A stretch of 64,000 nt of DNA, taken from assembly GCA_963728985.1 (NCBI GenBank), contig CAVSME010000003.1, positions 186,001 through 250,000 on the forward strand. The letters are read 5' to 3'. The position numbers were made by a program, and so were the translations under genes. This stretch comes from DASXAI01 sp963728985 (GTDB lineage: Bacteria; Actinomycetota; Acidimicrobiia; Acidimicrobiales; Ilumatobacteraceae). Below the pieces are notes generated by a model. The model searched no databases. It was given only the letters and a program-made list of their open reading frames with translations, and was not told the origin of the DNA. Shown one piece after another: positions 33,558-40,919 of the stretch. Every line of letters begins with the position of its first letter. The first letter of the stretch is position 1.

Positions 33558-35176
33558 CGCAGTTTCCGGCCGAGGTTGACCTGCACGGCTTGCGGTGTCG
33601 CCGGCGTGTCGACTGCGAGTGTCCGCGATCCGTGGCGTGTGGGCGTGAGAAGTCCGACGAGCTCAGCGGCGTTGGGGACCACGGGATCGACCGGAATGCC
33701 GGACAGCTCGGCGCGGACCTGTTCGCGGTAGCCGACGGAGTTGTACGCGCAGAACGGGATGAGCCGCCCGTCCGGGGTGATCTCCTCCACGCAGCATTTC
33801 ATCAGCTGCTTCACGTTGAGGGTGTACGGGTCCTGGAAGTCCTGGATGACGATCATGAACGCCTTGGCGGCGAGGTCGCCGAGCGCGCCGGGGAGGTCGA
33901 TGCCGCAGCTGGCGCAGCTCGCCAGCGCGGCGGCGGCGATCTCGTTCAGCTCGCCGGGCAGGCCGAGGGCACCGAGCGCGGTGGTGAGGCGCTCGGTCAT
34001 GGCCGCCGAGCCGGGGACGGCCGACGCGCTCCACAACCCTTCGAGGGCGTGGCGGACGGAGGGGTCGGGCAGCGCCCGGTTGGTGATGTAGTCGAGGTAG
34101 TTCTCCATCGGCAGCAGCCGAGGGATCGGGATGACGTCCTCATCGTCGGCGAGGAGGTAGGTGATCGACCGGCAGGTCGGGAAGCAGCACGGCACCGGGA
34201 AGAAGTCCGAGATGCGGAACCAATCGCCACACTGGGCCACCAGTGCCTTGATCACGTCGGGGTTGGTGAGCCGCTGGCGGGGATCGAAGCTGGGCATGCG
34301 CCCGGCCCGGGTGACGGGCTGGAACACGACGCCCCGGACAGCCGGGTGGGCGAGACCGTGGCGGACGATGGCGCCGACCTGGTCGAGGTTCGTCTCGGCG
34401 TCCACCGCCGCGACCAGCAGCACCGCCAGGCCCGCCACCGCGCACCGTTCGAGGGCGTCAGCTTTCACGGCGCGCAGGTCCCGGCCGCGGAATGCCAGGT
34501 GAGTGGAGGCGTCGAGGCCGTCGAACTGCAGGTAGATGCGCACGTCGAGTTCGGCGAGAGCGCGAGCGAACGTCGCGTCGTGGGCGAGGCGGATGCCGTT
34601 GGTGTTGAGCACCACTTGCTTCACGCCGCGGTCGCGGGCCATGGCGCAGAACTCGAGGATCTGGGGGTGGATCGACGGCTCGCCGCCGGAGAGCATGAGC
34701 ACTTCCGGTTCGCCTTCGGCGGCGACGAACGCGTCGAGCCCGGCGGCGACCTGCTCGGTGGTGAGGGAGAATCCGTCGGGGTGGTGGCCGGAGTCGGCGA
34801 AGCAGACCGGGCAGTCGAGGTTGCAGGCCGTGTTGACCTCGATGAGGCCGACGCAGGCGTGCTGCTTGTGGTCGGGGCACAGTCCGCAGTCGAGCGGGCA
34901 GCCGTCGTGCACCTCGGTCTGGGTCGTTAGCGGGATGGTGCCGGGCTTGTTGAACCGCAGCGACGCGGCATACATCTCGGCGTCGCCGTAGACGAGCGCC
35001 TCGAAACCCCCGTGCTCCCGGCAGCGCTTGCGCAGGAACACCTTGTTGTCCCGGACGTTCACTTCTGCATCCACCACGGTCTTGCAGACCGGGCAGATGC
35101 TCTTCGTGTACTCGAGGAAGACCTCGTCGCGCTCGACTCGGCCGGGTGTATCGGTCACGCCCCACACCGCTCCCAT
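33554..35176 (-). CDS. Radical SAM protein, Tes/MJ0619-like (COG1964)
   Basis: 540 residues; AGGGAG sits 7 bases before the ATG at 35176. The radical SAM cluster motif CNLDCPVC (CxxxCxxC) is at about residue 120. Ahead of it are extra cysteine groups: SICPVCKTVVDAEV with KRCREHGGFE, and DGCPLDCGLCPDHKQHAC. The string IPLTTQTEVHDGCPLDCGLCPDHKQ is divided across that block. GGEPSIHP (the GGE motif) and TRAGRMPSFDP follow, with late CASCGID and CC groups. This architecture matches the MJ0619/tetraether-lipid-synthase branch, which carries several [4Fe-4S] clusters and forms C-C bonds or methylates. Translation is coupled to the ArsM-like enzyme. The product is unknown. Confidence 0.8.
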   Translation of the reverse strand: MGAVWGVTDTPGRVERDEVFLEYTKSICPVCKTVVDAEVNVRDNKVFLRKRCREHGGFEALVYGDAEMYAASLRFNKPGTIPLTTQTEVHDGCPLDCGLCPDHKQHACVGLIEVNTACNLDCPVCFADSGHHPDGFSLTTEQVAAGLDAFVAAEGEPEVLMLSGGEPSIHPQILEFCAMARDRGVKQVVLNTNGIRLAHDATFARALAELDVRIYLQFDGLDASTHLAFRGRDLRAVKADALERCAVAGLAVLLVAAVDAETNLDQVGAIVRHGLAHPAVRGVVFQPVTRAGRMPSFDPRQRLTNPDVIKALVAQCGDWFRISDFFPVPCCFPTCRSITYLLADDEDVIPIPRLLPMENYLDYITNRALPDPSVRHALEGLWSASAVPGSAAMTERLTTALGALGLPGELNEIAAAALASCASCGIDLPGALGDLAAKAFMIVIQDFQDPYTLNVKQLMKCCVEEITPDGRLIPFCAYNSVGYREQVRAELSGIPVDPVVPNAAELVGLLTPTRHGSRTLAVDTPATPQAVQVNLGRKLR

Positions 35177-35236
35177 GGCCGCTCCCTTCAGTCGGATCCG
35201 ATTTGGGAACCCGATGGGACCAACCCGGCATTCCAA

Positions 35237-35262
35237 CGCCTTTCATCGGCCGATGGAAGGCG
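35237..35262. promoter_or_regulatory. 26-bp near-perfect palindrome in the divergent promoter region
   Basis: The half-site CGCCTTTCATCGG is mirrored with one mismatched pair (24 of 26 bases symmetric), centred between 35249 and 35250. It lies between the divergently transcribed radical SAM gene (start 35176) and oxidoreductase gene, and overlaps the first possible ATG (35253) of the latter. It is a strong candidate operator controlling both directions. If it is an operator, the oxidoreductase probably starts at the GTG at 35289. Confidence 0.65.
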
Positions 35263-36653
35263 GAGCTGGGCGGGCGGGTTCCCTTCATGTGCCTGGCGGC
35301 CCGCCCCACGATCGGACACCGGACCTGCTCGTGATCGGCGGCGGTGCCGGCGGCCTCGCCGCTGCCCGCGCCGCGGCTCGGCGCGGGGCGCGTGTCGTAC
35401 TCGTCGACGCCGGCCCGCTGGGTGGGGAGTGCACGTTCACCGGGTGCGTCCCCTCGAAGGCCCTCATCGAGGCGGCCCGGCGCGGCATGTCCTTCCCAGA
35501 CGCCATGGCCGCGGTACGGGACGCGGTCGCGACGATCGCCGCCACCGAGACCGACGAAGTCCTCATCAGGGAGGGGGTCGAGGTCGTGCATGGTCACGCC
35601 CGGTTCGTGGCGCCACGACTGGTCGACATCGGCGGCGTCGAGTGGCGCCCGGCGCGAGTCGTGATCGCCACCGGAGGCCGTCCCACGATCCCGCCCGTCC
35701 CCGGGCTCGACCGTGTCCGTGTGCTGACCAACGAGACGATCTTCGAGCTCGGGCAGCAACCCCGGCGCTTGGGGATCCTCGGTGGCGGGGCCATCGGCTG
35801 CGAGCTCGCCCAGGCCTTCCAGCGGCTCGGCACTGCCGCGACCGTCATCGAAGCCGCGGATCGACTGCTGCCCGGCGAGGAACCGGAGGCCTCCGAGGTC
35901 ATCGCCGCGGTGTTCGGGCGCGAGGGCATCGACGTGCGCGTCGGCACCCGGCTGCGGGGCGCGGCGAGCGACGCCGGCGGGATCCGCCTGGCCCTCGACG
36001 GCGCCGCACCGCTCCATATCGACGCCCTTCTCGTCGCGACCGGCCGCGCCGCATCCGTCGATGGCCTCGGGCTCGACCGGGCCGGCGTCGACATCGACGA
36101 TCACGGCATCGTCGTCGACGACAGCCTCGCCACGACCGCCAAGGAGGTGTGGGCGGTCGGCGACGTCACCGGACACGTCAAGCTCACCCATGCTGCCGAC
36201 GAGATGGGCCGCATCGCGGCGGGCAACGCGCTCGGCCGGCGCCGTCGACGGTTCGATGCTGGCCTCATCGCTTCGGTGGTGTTCACCGAACCTGAAGTCG
36301 CCCAGATCGGGCCCATCAGCAGCGACCTGCCTAGCCGTCACCACCGCGTGGCGCACCTGCCGATGAGCGCCGTCGACCGCGCCATCACCGCGGGAGCCAC
36401 CGACGGGTTCGTGCAGCTCGTTGCCGCGCCCCGCCCGATCCTGCGCAACCTGGGCGGCGGCCGGCTCATCGCGGCCACGATCGTCGCCGAGCGAGCCGGC
36501 GAGCTGATCAGCGAAGCCGCGCTCGCCATCCAGACCGGCATGTTCGTCGGCCGCCTCGCCCAGACTGTGCACCCCTACCCGACCTGGTCGATCGGCCTGC
36601 GCCAGGCCGCCGCCCAGTTCTTCATGGAGAACGACGGCCGTCGCGCCCGCTGA
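35253..36653 (+). CDS. MerA/dihydrolipoamide-dehydrogenase-like pyridine nucleotide-disulfide oxidoreductase
   Basis: Up to 466 residues (or from GTG 35289, 12 codons later). FAD-binding LLVIGGGAGGLAAARAA is at about residue 24, the redox-active disulfide is in GGECTFTGCVPSK (CxxxxC), NAD(P) binding is at GILGGGAIGCELAQAF, and the second FAD motif is VWAVGDVTGHVKLTH. The C-terminal dimerisation domain ends in HPYPTWSIGLRQAA, as in MerA and its relatives. The N-terminal HMA domain and C-terminal vicinal cysteines of true mercuric reductase are absent. It is thus a MerA-like reductase of unknown acceptor. It is divergent from the radical SAM operon and may share its operator. The 3' end overlaps the antisense sigma gene by 32 bases. 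Confidence 0.88.
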   Translation: MEGGAGRAGSLHVPGGPPHDRTPDLLVIGGGAGGLAAARAAARRGARVVLVDAGPLGGECTFTGCVPSKALIEAARRGMSFPDAMAAVRDAVATIAATETDEVLIREGVEVVHGHARFVAPRLVDIGGVEWRPARVVIATGGRPTIPPVPGLDRVRVLTNETIFELGQQPRRLGILGGGAIGCELAQAFQRLGTAATVIEAADRLLPGEEPEASEVIAAVFGREGIDVRVGTRLRGAASDAGGIRLALDGAAPLHIDALLVATGRAASVDGLGLDRAGVDIDDHGIVVDDSLATTAKEVWAVGDVTGHVKLTHAADEMGRIAAGNALGRRRRRFDAGLIASVVFTEPEVAQIGPISSDLPSRHHRVAHLPMSAVDRAITAGATDGFVQLVAAPRPILRNLGGGRLIAATIVAERAGELISEAALAIQTGMFVGRLAQTVHPYPTWSIGLRQAAAQFFMENDGRRAR

Positions 36654-37215
36654 ACCCGCCGACGTCGGCCGCGACAAGACACGACCGCATCTTGGTACGA
36701 GCGCGGTGGAGCCGGCTCATGATCGTCCCGACAGGCACGCCCATCGCGTCGGCTGCTTCGGCATAGGTCAACCCCTGGACATCCACCAGCTCAACCACCT
36801 GCCGCAGGCGGCCCGGGAGCGCGTCAAGTGCTGCCTCCACCTCACCGTCGAACAGGTCGCCCACCACCATCGCCTCCGCCGAGACCGACGCTTCCGGGGC
36901 TGACGGTTCTTGACGGTCCGGGTCATCCAGCAGCTCGGGACGGCGACGGCGGGTCCGGTTGATCTGCGTGTTCCGCATGATCGTCAGCAACCACGCCCGA
37001 GGATGCCGGCCGTCGAACCCGTCCATCGCCTGGAACGCCCGCAGCAGCGTGTCCTGCACCAGATCCTCGGCGTCGGCCGGGCGGGGCACCAACGTGTAGG
37101 CGACCCGGAGCAACACCTCGATCTCCGGCACGACATGCCTAGCGAACGCCTCCCGGCGGGCGCGATCGGCAGCTGCCGGGGATCCGGTCACGCGACGGAA
37201 ACCCCGCCACCCCAC
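36622..37215 (-). CDS. ECF-type RNA polymerase sigma factor
   Basis: 197 residues from GTG 37215; an internal GTG at 37191 is an equally plausible start. Region 2 is VAYTLVPRPADAEDLVQDTLLRAF with the -10 recognition helix WLLTIMRNTQINRTRRRRP. Region 4 is DALPGRLRQVVELVDVQGLTYAEAADAMGVPVGTIMSRLHRAR. Both are typical of group 4 sigma factors. Divergent from it is a zinc-finger anti-sigma-like gene, and a palindrome lies between the two. Sigma factors of this kind paired with HC2 zinc-finger proteins often respond to thiol oxidation or metals, which would suit the neighbouring disulfide oxidoreductase. The regulon is unknown. Confidence 0.9.
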   Translation of the reverse strand: MGWRGFRRVTGSPAAADRARREAFARHVVPEIEVLLRVAYTLVPRPADAEDLVQDTLLRAFQAMDGFDGRHPRAWLLTIMRNTQINRTRRRRPELLDDPDRQEPSAPEASVSAEAMVVGDLFDGEVEAALDALPGRLRQVVELVDVQGLTYAEAADAMGVPVGTIMSRLHRARTKMRSCLVAADVGGFSGRDGRRSP

Positions 37216-37220
37216 GCTCG

Positions 37221-37235
37221 GATTCCGACGGAATC
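37221..37235. promoter_or_regulatory. Perfect 15-bp palindrome between sigma and anti-sigma genes
   Basis: GATTCCG-A-CGGAATC lies between the sigma gene (minus strand, start 37215 or 37191) and the zinc-finger gene (plus strand, 37264). On the minus strand it immediately follows TTGAC, so it overlaps a possible -35 region. It is a candidate operator for this divergent pair. Confidence 0.5.
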
Positions 37236-37245
37236 GTCAAGCCCG

Positions 37246-38268
37246 TCACCGGGTTTCGGGGACATGCACCCAGTCGAGCACCTCCGGGCCCGCCGCATCG
37301 TCGACGCCTGGGTCGACGGCGAGCTCGACCCGGCCGCCGCCCAGCGGGTCGACCGTCACGTGCGTCGCTGTCCCCGCTGTCACGCCGCCGCCGAAGCGGC
37401 CCGCCAGATCAAGCAGTCGCTCCGCCGGCGGGCCAGCCGCGCTCCCCGACCGATCGCCGTCAGCCGGCTCCGGCACTTCGCCGAAACCCTGCACCGCGAC
37501 TGACCTCTCGGCCCTCGTGTGACGGCGGAGTACCACTCGGCGCAACGGGATGGTCACCGACCGGCCGACGCGGCGGTCGACGAGGGCAACCGCTCGTCCG
37601 ACTCGGGCTTCCGCCACACCCGGGAGATAGAGGGAGCGAACGAGCTGCTCCGCGTCGGCTGCGGTACGCAGGGGCAGCGCGAACCTGGCCCGCACGTCGT
37701 CTTCGACCGAGAAGCCGTGCGATCCGGCCAGCACCGCGAGTCCCTTGCCCTCGAGGCGGTCGTCGTTCGGGTAGCCGATCGCCTGGCCGAGTGCTCGTTG
37801 CAGGCGTGCGTACAAGAGGAGATCACGCACCGGGAGGGGACGCCGGGCGGGCAGCAGCACGACCAGCTGCCCGCCCGGTCGCAGGACCCGGCCCAGCTCT
37901 CGGATCACGTCGTCGAGCGGACTCAGAATCTGCAAGCTCATGACGCACAAGGCGGTATCGGAGGCAGCGGTGCGGATCGGCAGCGCGGCAGCTGTTGCGC
38001 GCACGAGGGGAGAGCGGCCACGAGCTCGAGCCACGCGCAACTCCTCTGCCGATCGGTCGATGCCGACCCACCGGGCAACGCCTGCTGCCTCGACTGGGCC
38101 GCTTCCGCACCCGACGTCGATGACCGGACCGGCAGTAGAGGTCACCGCGGTCCATACCCACGAGTACGGGTCCATCCCGCTCAGCCGAGCGTCCCGCAGA
38201 AGATCCTCGGTGATGCCCGCCCGATCCCGATGGAAGGCATCGAGGTAACCGTCCCAGTCAGCGTCCAT
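37246..38268 (-). CDS. Class I SAM-dependent methyltransferase (type 11)
   Basis: 340 residues from ATG 38268. The SAM motif is VIDVGCGSGPVEAAG (about residue 50), followed by ALPIRTAASDTALCVMSLQILSPLDDVIRELGRVLRPGGQLVVLLPA, divided around residues 90-140, the motif II/III region of type 11 enzymes. Family-like sequence ends near residue 255 (PLRRVVLRRHTRA). The remaining 85 residues run antisense across the zinc-finger gene and look like read-through of non-coding frame, so the stop codon may have been lost. Substrate unknown; proximity to the radical SAM/ArsM-like block suggests, but does not prove, a shared pathway. Confidence 0.75.
   Translation of the reverse strand: MDADWDGYLDAFHRDRAGITEDLLRDARLSGMDPYSWVWTAVTSTAGPVIDVGCGSGPVEAAGVARWVGIDRSAEELRVARARGRSPLVRATAAALPIRTAASDTALCVMSLQILSPLDDVIRELGRVLRPGGQLVVLLPARRPLPVRDLLLYARLQRALGQAIGYPNDDRLEGKGLAVLAGSHGFSVEDDVRARFALPLRTAADAEQLVRSLYLPGVAEARVGRAVALVDRRVGRSVTIPLRRVVLRRHTRAERSVAVQGFGEVPEPADGDRSGSAAGPPAERLLDLAGRFGGGVTAGTATHVTVDPLGGGRVELAVDPGVDDAAGPEVLDWVHVPETR
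37264..37503 (+). CDS. Zinc-finger (zf-HC2) anti-sigma-like protein
   Basis: 79 residues. DRHVRRCPRCHAAAEAARQIKQSLRRR holds the HxxxCxxC zinc-binding anti-sigma core (about residues 31-38), and the N-terminal ARRIVDAWVDGELDPAAAQRV is the usual helix ahead of it. It is shorter than membrane anti-sigma factors and has no transmembrane segment, so it would be a soluble RsrA-like regulator. It is divergent from the ECF sigma gene, the expected partner. The whole gene lies antisense to the 3' end of the next methyltransferase frame. In RsrA-type proteins zinc is lost on thiol oxidation, freeing sigma. Confidence 0.8.
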   Translation: MHPVEHLRARRIVDAWVDGELDPAAAQRVDRHVRRCPRCHAAAEAARQIKQSLRRRASRAPRPIAVSRLRHFAETLHRD

Positions 38269-38559
38269 CAGACGGCCGGGCCGAGGTCGCGACGCCATGC
38301 CCGAGTTGGGTCGGCAACGAGCCGCTCGTAACCGTCGAGACCACTCCACGTCAGGGTATTGGGCCACGTCCCGCTGAAGGCGACCATGTCAACTTCTCCG
38401 CATCCGCGACGACCATCGCCACATACCAGTATGAGAACACGCGACGCCACCCGTGACATGTAGCCGGCCAGGCGAGACCCGGACCCGAAACTAGCGCCGA
38501 TGGTTGAAAGCCACCGCCGAAGCCCGACACCGGTCGAGCTCAGCAAAGGTACGGCGGCG

Positions 38560-39027
38560 ATGAAGCTCGCCGTCCAGGAGCTGGTGGTCCATGCTCCGAT
38601 CGAACAGCTCTTCGAGCTCCTGGTCGATCCGGAGCTGTTCGTCCTGTGGATGGCCGACGACGCCACGCTCGACCCCGTTCCCGGCGGGGTCGTGCGGTGG
38701 ACCCACCCCAACGGTGACAGTTGCTCGGGCTCCTACGTCGAAGTCGTCCGCCCGACGCGAGTCGTGTTCACCTATGGCTGGGAGCGCGCCGAGGTGAAGA
38801 TCCCACCGGGATCCACCACGGTCGAGATCGACCTCACCGCCAGGCCCGACGGGTCCACCCACCTCCGCCTCGTGCATCGCGGCCTCGGGGACGCCGCGGC
38901 CGACGCGCACCAGAGCGGATGGGGCCACTACCTCGACCGGCTCCGAAGCACCGCCGAAGGCGAGCACGTCGGCCCGGATCCGTGGGCCGACCGACGGGTC
39001 CCGACGCCCGAGGAGCTCGCCCGGTGA
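38560..39027 (+). CDS. SRPBCC/AHSA1-domain protein
   Basis: 155 residues from the ATG at 38560; an earlier GTG-type extension from 38500 is possible. The sequence AVQELVVHAPIEQLFELLVDPELFVLWMADDATLDPVPGG, split over residues 3-42, and VVRPTRVVFTYGWE with STTVEIDLTARPDGSTHLRLVHRGL follow the START-like AHSA1 fold (helix-grip, ligand cavity). These proteins bind hydrophobic ligands or act as enzymes; no catalytic residues can be assigned. The stop overlaps the GTG of the next, degraded, gene. SRPBCC genes often follow an ArsR regulator in this family, and a decayed ArsR piece is present downstream. Confidence 0.8.
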   Translation: MKLAVQELVVHAPIEQLFELLVDPELFVLWMADDATLDPVPGGVVRWTHPNGDSCSGSYVEVVRPTRVVFTYGWERAEVKIPPGSTTVEIDLTARPDGSTHLRLVHRGLGDAAADAHQSGWGHYLDRLRSTAEGEHVGPDPWADRRVPTPEELAR

Positions 39028-39409
39028 CAGCGGCATCGACGCCCGAGGAGCACGAGGGGCGCTTCTGGGCGCTTGCCGAGCCCATGCTCGCCCGTGCCGG
39101 CGTGACGAGCTCGACGATGATGGGCTTGCCGTGCCTGCGCATCGATGGCCAGCTCTTCGCGTCCTTTGACCGACGCACCGGCGACCTGGTTGTGAAGCTC
39201 GCCGAAGCTCGCGTCGATGAGCTCGTCGACGCCGGACGGGCGCACACCTTCGCCCCGGCTGGCCGCGAGCTGTTGAGCGAGACCTTCGCAGCGTTGGCGA
39301 CTACGACACGGCGGGCGATCGTCGGACGGCTCGCCGACGGTGCCGCCATCGTGAACGAGTTGGCCGCGCCGTTCGAGCTGACCCTCCCCGCCGTGTCCAA
39401 GCACATCAG
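39024..39409 (+). pseudogene. Fused remnants: TfoX/YjbR-like domain joined to a truncated ArsR regulator
   Basis: From GTG 39024, residues 1-75 match the TfoX-N/YjbR pattern (HEGRFWALAEPMLARAGV, TMMGLPCLRIDGQLFASF, DLVVKLAEARVDELVDAGRA, FAPAGR) but stop before its C-terminal strand and helix. The same frame then continues as an ArsR helix-turn-helix (SETFAALATTTRRAIVGRLADGAA, VNELAAPFELTLPAVSKHIS), which breaks off in the recognition helix region. After 39409 the frame is meaningless for another 110 codons. This looks like two separate genes joined by a deletion, with the ArsR end removed by a second deletion. A real fusion protein cannot be excluded. Confidence 0.6.
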
Positions 39410-39411
39410 TC

Positions 39412-39513
39412 ATGAGCGAGCCGAACGGTTCCAGGCAGGACCTGAGGATCGAGCGAACCTTCGACGCGCCGGTCGCGTTGGTCTGGCAGCTGTGGACAGG
39501 TCCCGAGCGCTTC
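39412..39513 (+). pseudogene. N-terminal remnant of an AHSA1/SRPBCC gene
   Basis: Starting at ATG 39412, about 34 residues (DLRIERTFDAPVALVWQLWTGPERF near the end) match the first strand and helix of AHSA1 proteins. The family similarity then stops, just before the 3' end of the convergent FNT gene. In intact loci an ArsR gene is followed by exactly such a gene with a short overlap, so this is probably the partner of the truncated ArsR piece. Confidence 0.55.
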
Positions 39514-39530
39514 AACCCATCTGTCGGCGA

Positions 39531-40373
39531 TCAGCTGCCGTCGACAGCCGTCTCCGACCGCGGCTCGTCCGCATCGCGCTCACGCTCAGCTACAAGCGTG
39601 TCGCGACCGATCTGGACGAGCCGGAGCAGGGTGACGAGACCCAGTCCGCCAATGATGTTCGCCAACCCTGCCCACGCTGCGGCGCCGGCCCAGTCGGCAT
39701 ACCCGAAGTCGGCGCCGGCTATCAGCGCACCGAACATCTCCAGTGACCCGACCACAGCGTGGTTCAGCGGTGGAGCAGCGACAAGAAATGCAACCGAAGT
39801 AGCGGCCACGAGCTTGGCTGGCACCGAGTCCGTCCCGCGCTCCATCCACGTCATCAGCGTGATCGCTGCGCCGCCCAGGATGCCCGCAGCGAATGCCTCC
39901 CACCCGAGCCCCAGCTGCGGATAGTGCGACCCGACCGACCGCGCCGTCTCCTTCACCCCCGGGACACCGCTGATCACCAAAGCCATGACGACCCATCCGC
40001 CGACCAGATTCATGATCGCCGTGACGGTCCACAGGCGCATCAGCGCCAGTACCGACCCGTTGCGAGCGACGACGGTCGTCACCGGCACGAGGAAGTTCTC
40101 CGTGAACAGTTCGCTCTGGGCCAAGGTGAGCGCGACGAACCCGATCCCGAACGCCAACGCACCCAACAGCGCGCTGCCCGTTTGGTCTCGCACGACCAGC
40201 AGGGCCAGGACACCAGCGCCGACGTCAAGGCCACCGACAAGCCCAGTCGCGGCGAGCGACGGCCAACTCCGCTCGAGCCGGCGCTGGCCCTCATCGATGG
40301 ACCGCTCGAGCGTCCGGCGAAGCCGTTCGTCGACGGGGTGATCATCGGACGGCGCGCCGGACCGGTCGTTCAT
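39531..40373 (-). CDS. Formate/nitrite transporter (FNT) family channel
   Basis: 280 residues with six membrane helices between about 45 and 265. The family block LTLAQSELFTENFLVPVTTVVAR (about residues 83-105) and GWVVMALVISG are characteristic of FocA/NirC-like channels of the COG2116 branch. These pentameric channels pass formate, nitrite, hydrosulfide or related weak-acid anions. The N-terminal 40 residues are charged (DDHPVDERLRRTLERSIDEGQRRLERSW) and cytoplasmic, longer than in FocA. No formate or nitrite enzyme is adjacent, so the permeant ion is undetermined. Its 3' end abuts the AHSA1 remnant. Confidence 0.88.
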   Translation of the reverse strand: MNDRSGAPSDDHPVDERLRRTLERSIDEGQRRLERSWPSLAATGLVGGLDVGAGVLALLVVRDQTGSALLGALAFGIGFVALTLAQSELFTENFLVPVTTVVARNGSVLALMRLWTVTAIMNLVGGWVVMALVISGVPGVKETARSVGSHYPQLGLGWEAFAAGILGGAAITLMTWMERGTDSVPAKLVAATSVAFLVAAPPLNHAVVGSLEMFGALIAGADFGYADWAGAAAWAGLANIIGGLGLVTLLRLVQIGRDTLVAERERDADEPRSETAVDGS

Positions 40374-40422
40374 CCGCAGCCCCTCCGCTCGTTAGCCTCC
40401 GCTCGACCCGTCCGGGCCGGGT

Positions 40423-40782
40423 TTAGCCGCCAGCCCATTCGATGGCCGGGTTCTCCTCGTCCACCGGGAACGTCTTGATCTCGCCTGGGACCATCCAGCC
40501 GAACATCCCAACCAGGTGCCGTACCCAGTCGTGGTTGGTGACGATCGCGATTCGCCTCCACTTGGAGACGTGGCCGATGCCAAGCTTGGTGTCCTCCCAG
40601 GTCGCACCCATCGTGTACGAGTCGAACTCGTCGCCGAGCACGTAGACGAAGCGCAGCTCGCCTTTGTCCGCGATCATCGTCTCAACCGCCGGCTCCAGAA
40701 CGGTGTCGTAGTCGGACTTCTCGATCTTGCCCACGGCCCGGAAGGCCAAGACGTTGTCCGGAGCGTCGATGCGCTGCAGCAT
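40423..40782 (-). CDS. SpoIIAA-like (STAS-fold) protein
   Basis: 119 residues. The pattern LAFRAVGKIEKSDYDTVLEPAVE, GELRFVYVLGDEFDSYTMGATWEDTKLG and HVSKWRRIAIVTNHDWVRHL, followed by GEIKTFPVDEENPAIEWA, is that of the SpoIIAA-like/DUF3478 family. Members share a STAS-like fold and may bind lipophilic ligands; they often occur in stress loci. It is divergent from the MarR gene, with 120 bases between them, and may be under its control. The exact role is unknown. Confidence 0.85.
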   Translation of the reverse strand: MLQRIDAPDNVLAFRAVGKIEKSDYDTVLEPAVETMIADKGELRFVYVLGDEFDSYTMGATWEDTKLGIGHVSKWRRIAIVTNHDWVRHLVGMFGWMVPGEIKTFPVDEENPAIEWAGG

Positions 40783-40872
40783 GCCTGACTCCTCTCGCTG
40801 ACCACATGTCCGTGGAGGGGACGATACCGGCCGGGTCGTGACGGTGAGTACGAGCGCCTACCGTGGTGAACC

Positions 40873-40919
40873 TGTCGGCATACGCCTGCTATGCTACAAT
40901 CTTTCGTGCTATGCAAGTG
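40873..40919 (+). promoter_or_regulatory. marR promoter with repeated TGCTATGC elements
   Basis: TGTCGG (40873-40878) and TACAAT (40895-40900) are spaced by 16 bases. Direct repeats TGCTATGC at 40887-40894 and 40907-40914 flank the -10 box exactly two helical turns apart, an arrangement suited to repressor binding. The expected transcription start, about 40907, coincides with the GTG at 40906, implying a leaderless mRNA. Confidence 0.55.

Noticed and set aside
38422..38433. CATACCAGTATG palindrome resembling the PadR half-site
   Set aside because: It is short and far from the padR operon, and only part of the half-site matches. Chance similarity is likely.
39024..39746. A 240-residue protein spanning the TfoX/ArsR fusion and its downstream tail
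   Set aside because: The last 110 codons have no family match, run across the AHSA1 remnant in another frame and antisense to the FNT gene, so the tail is probably not selected as protein.
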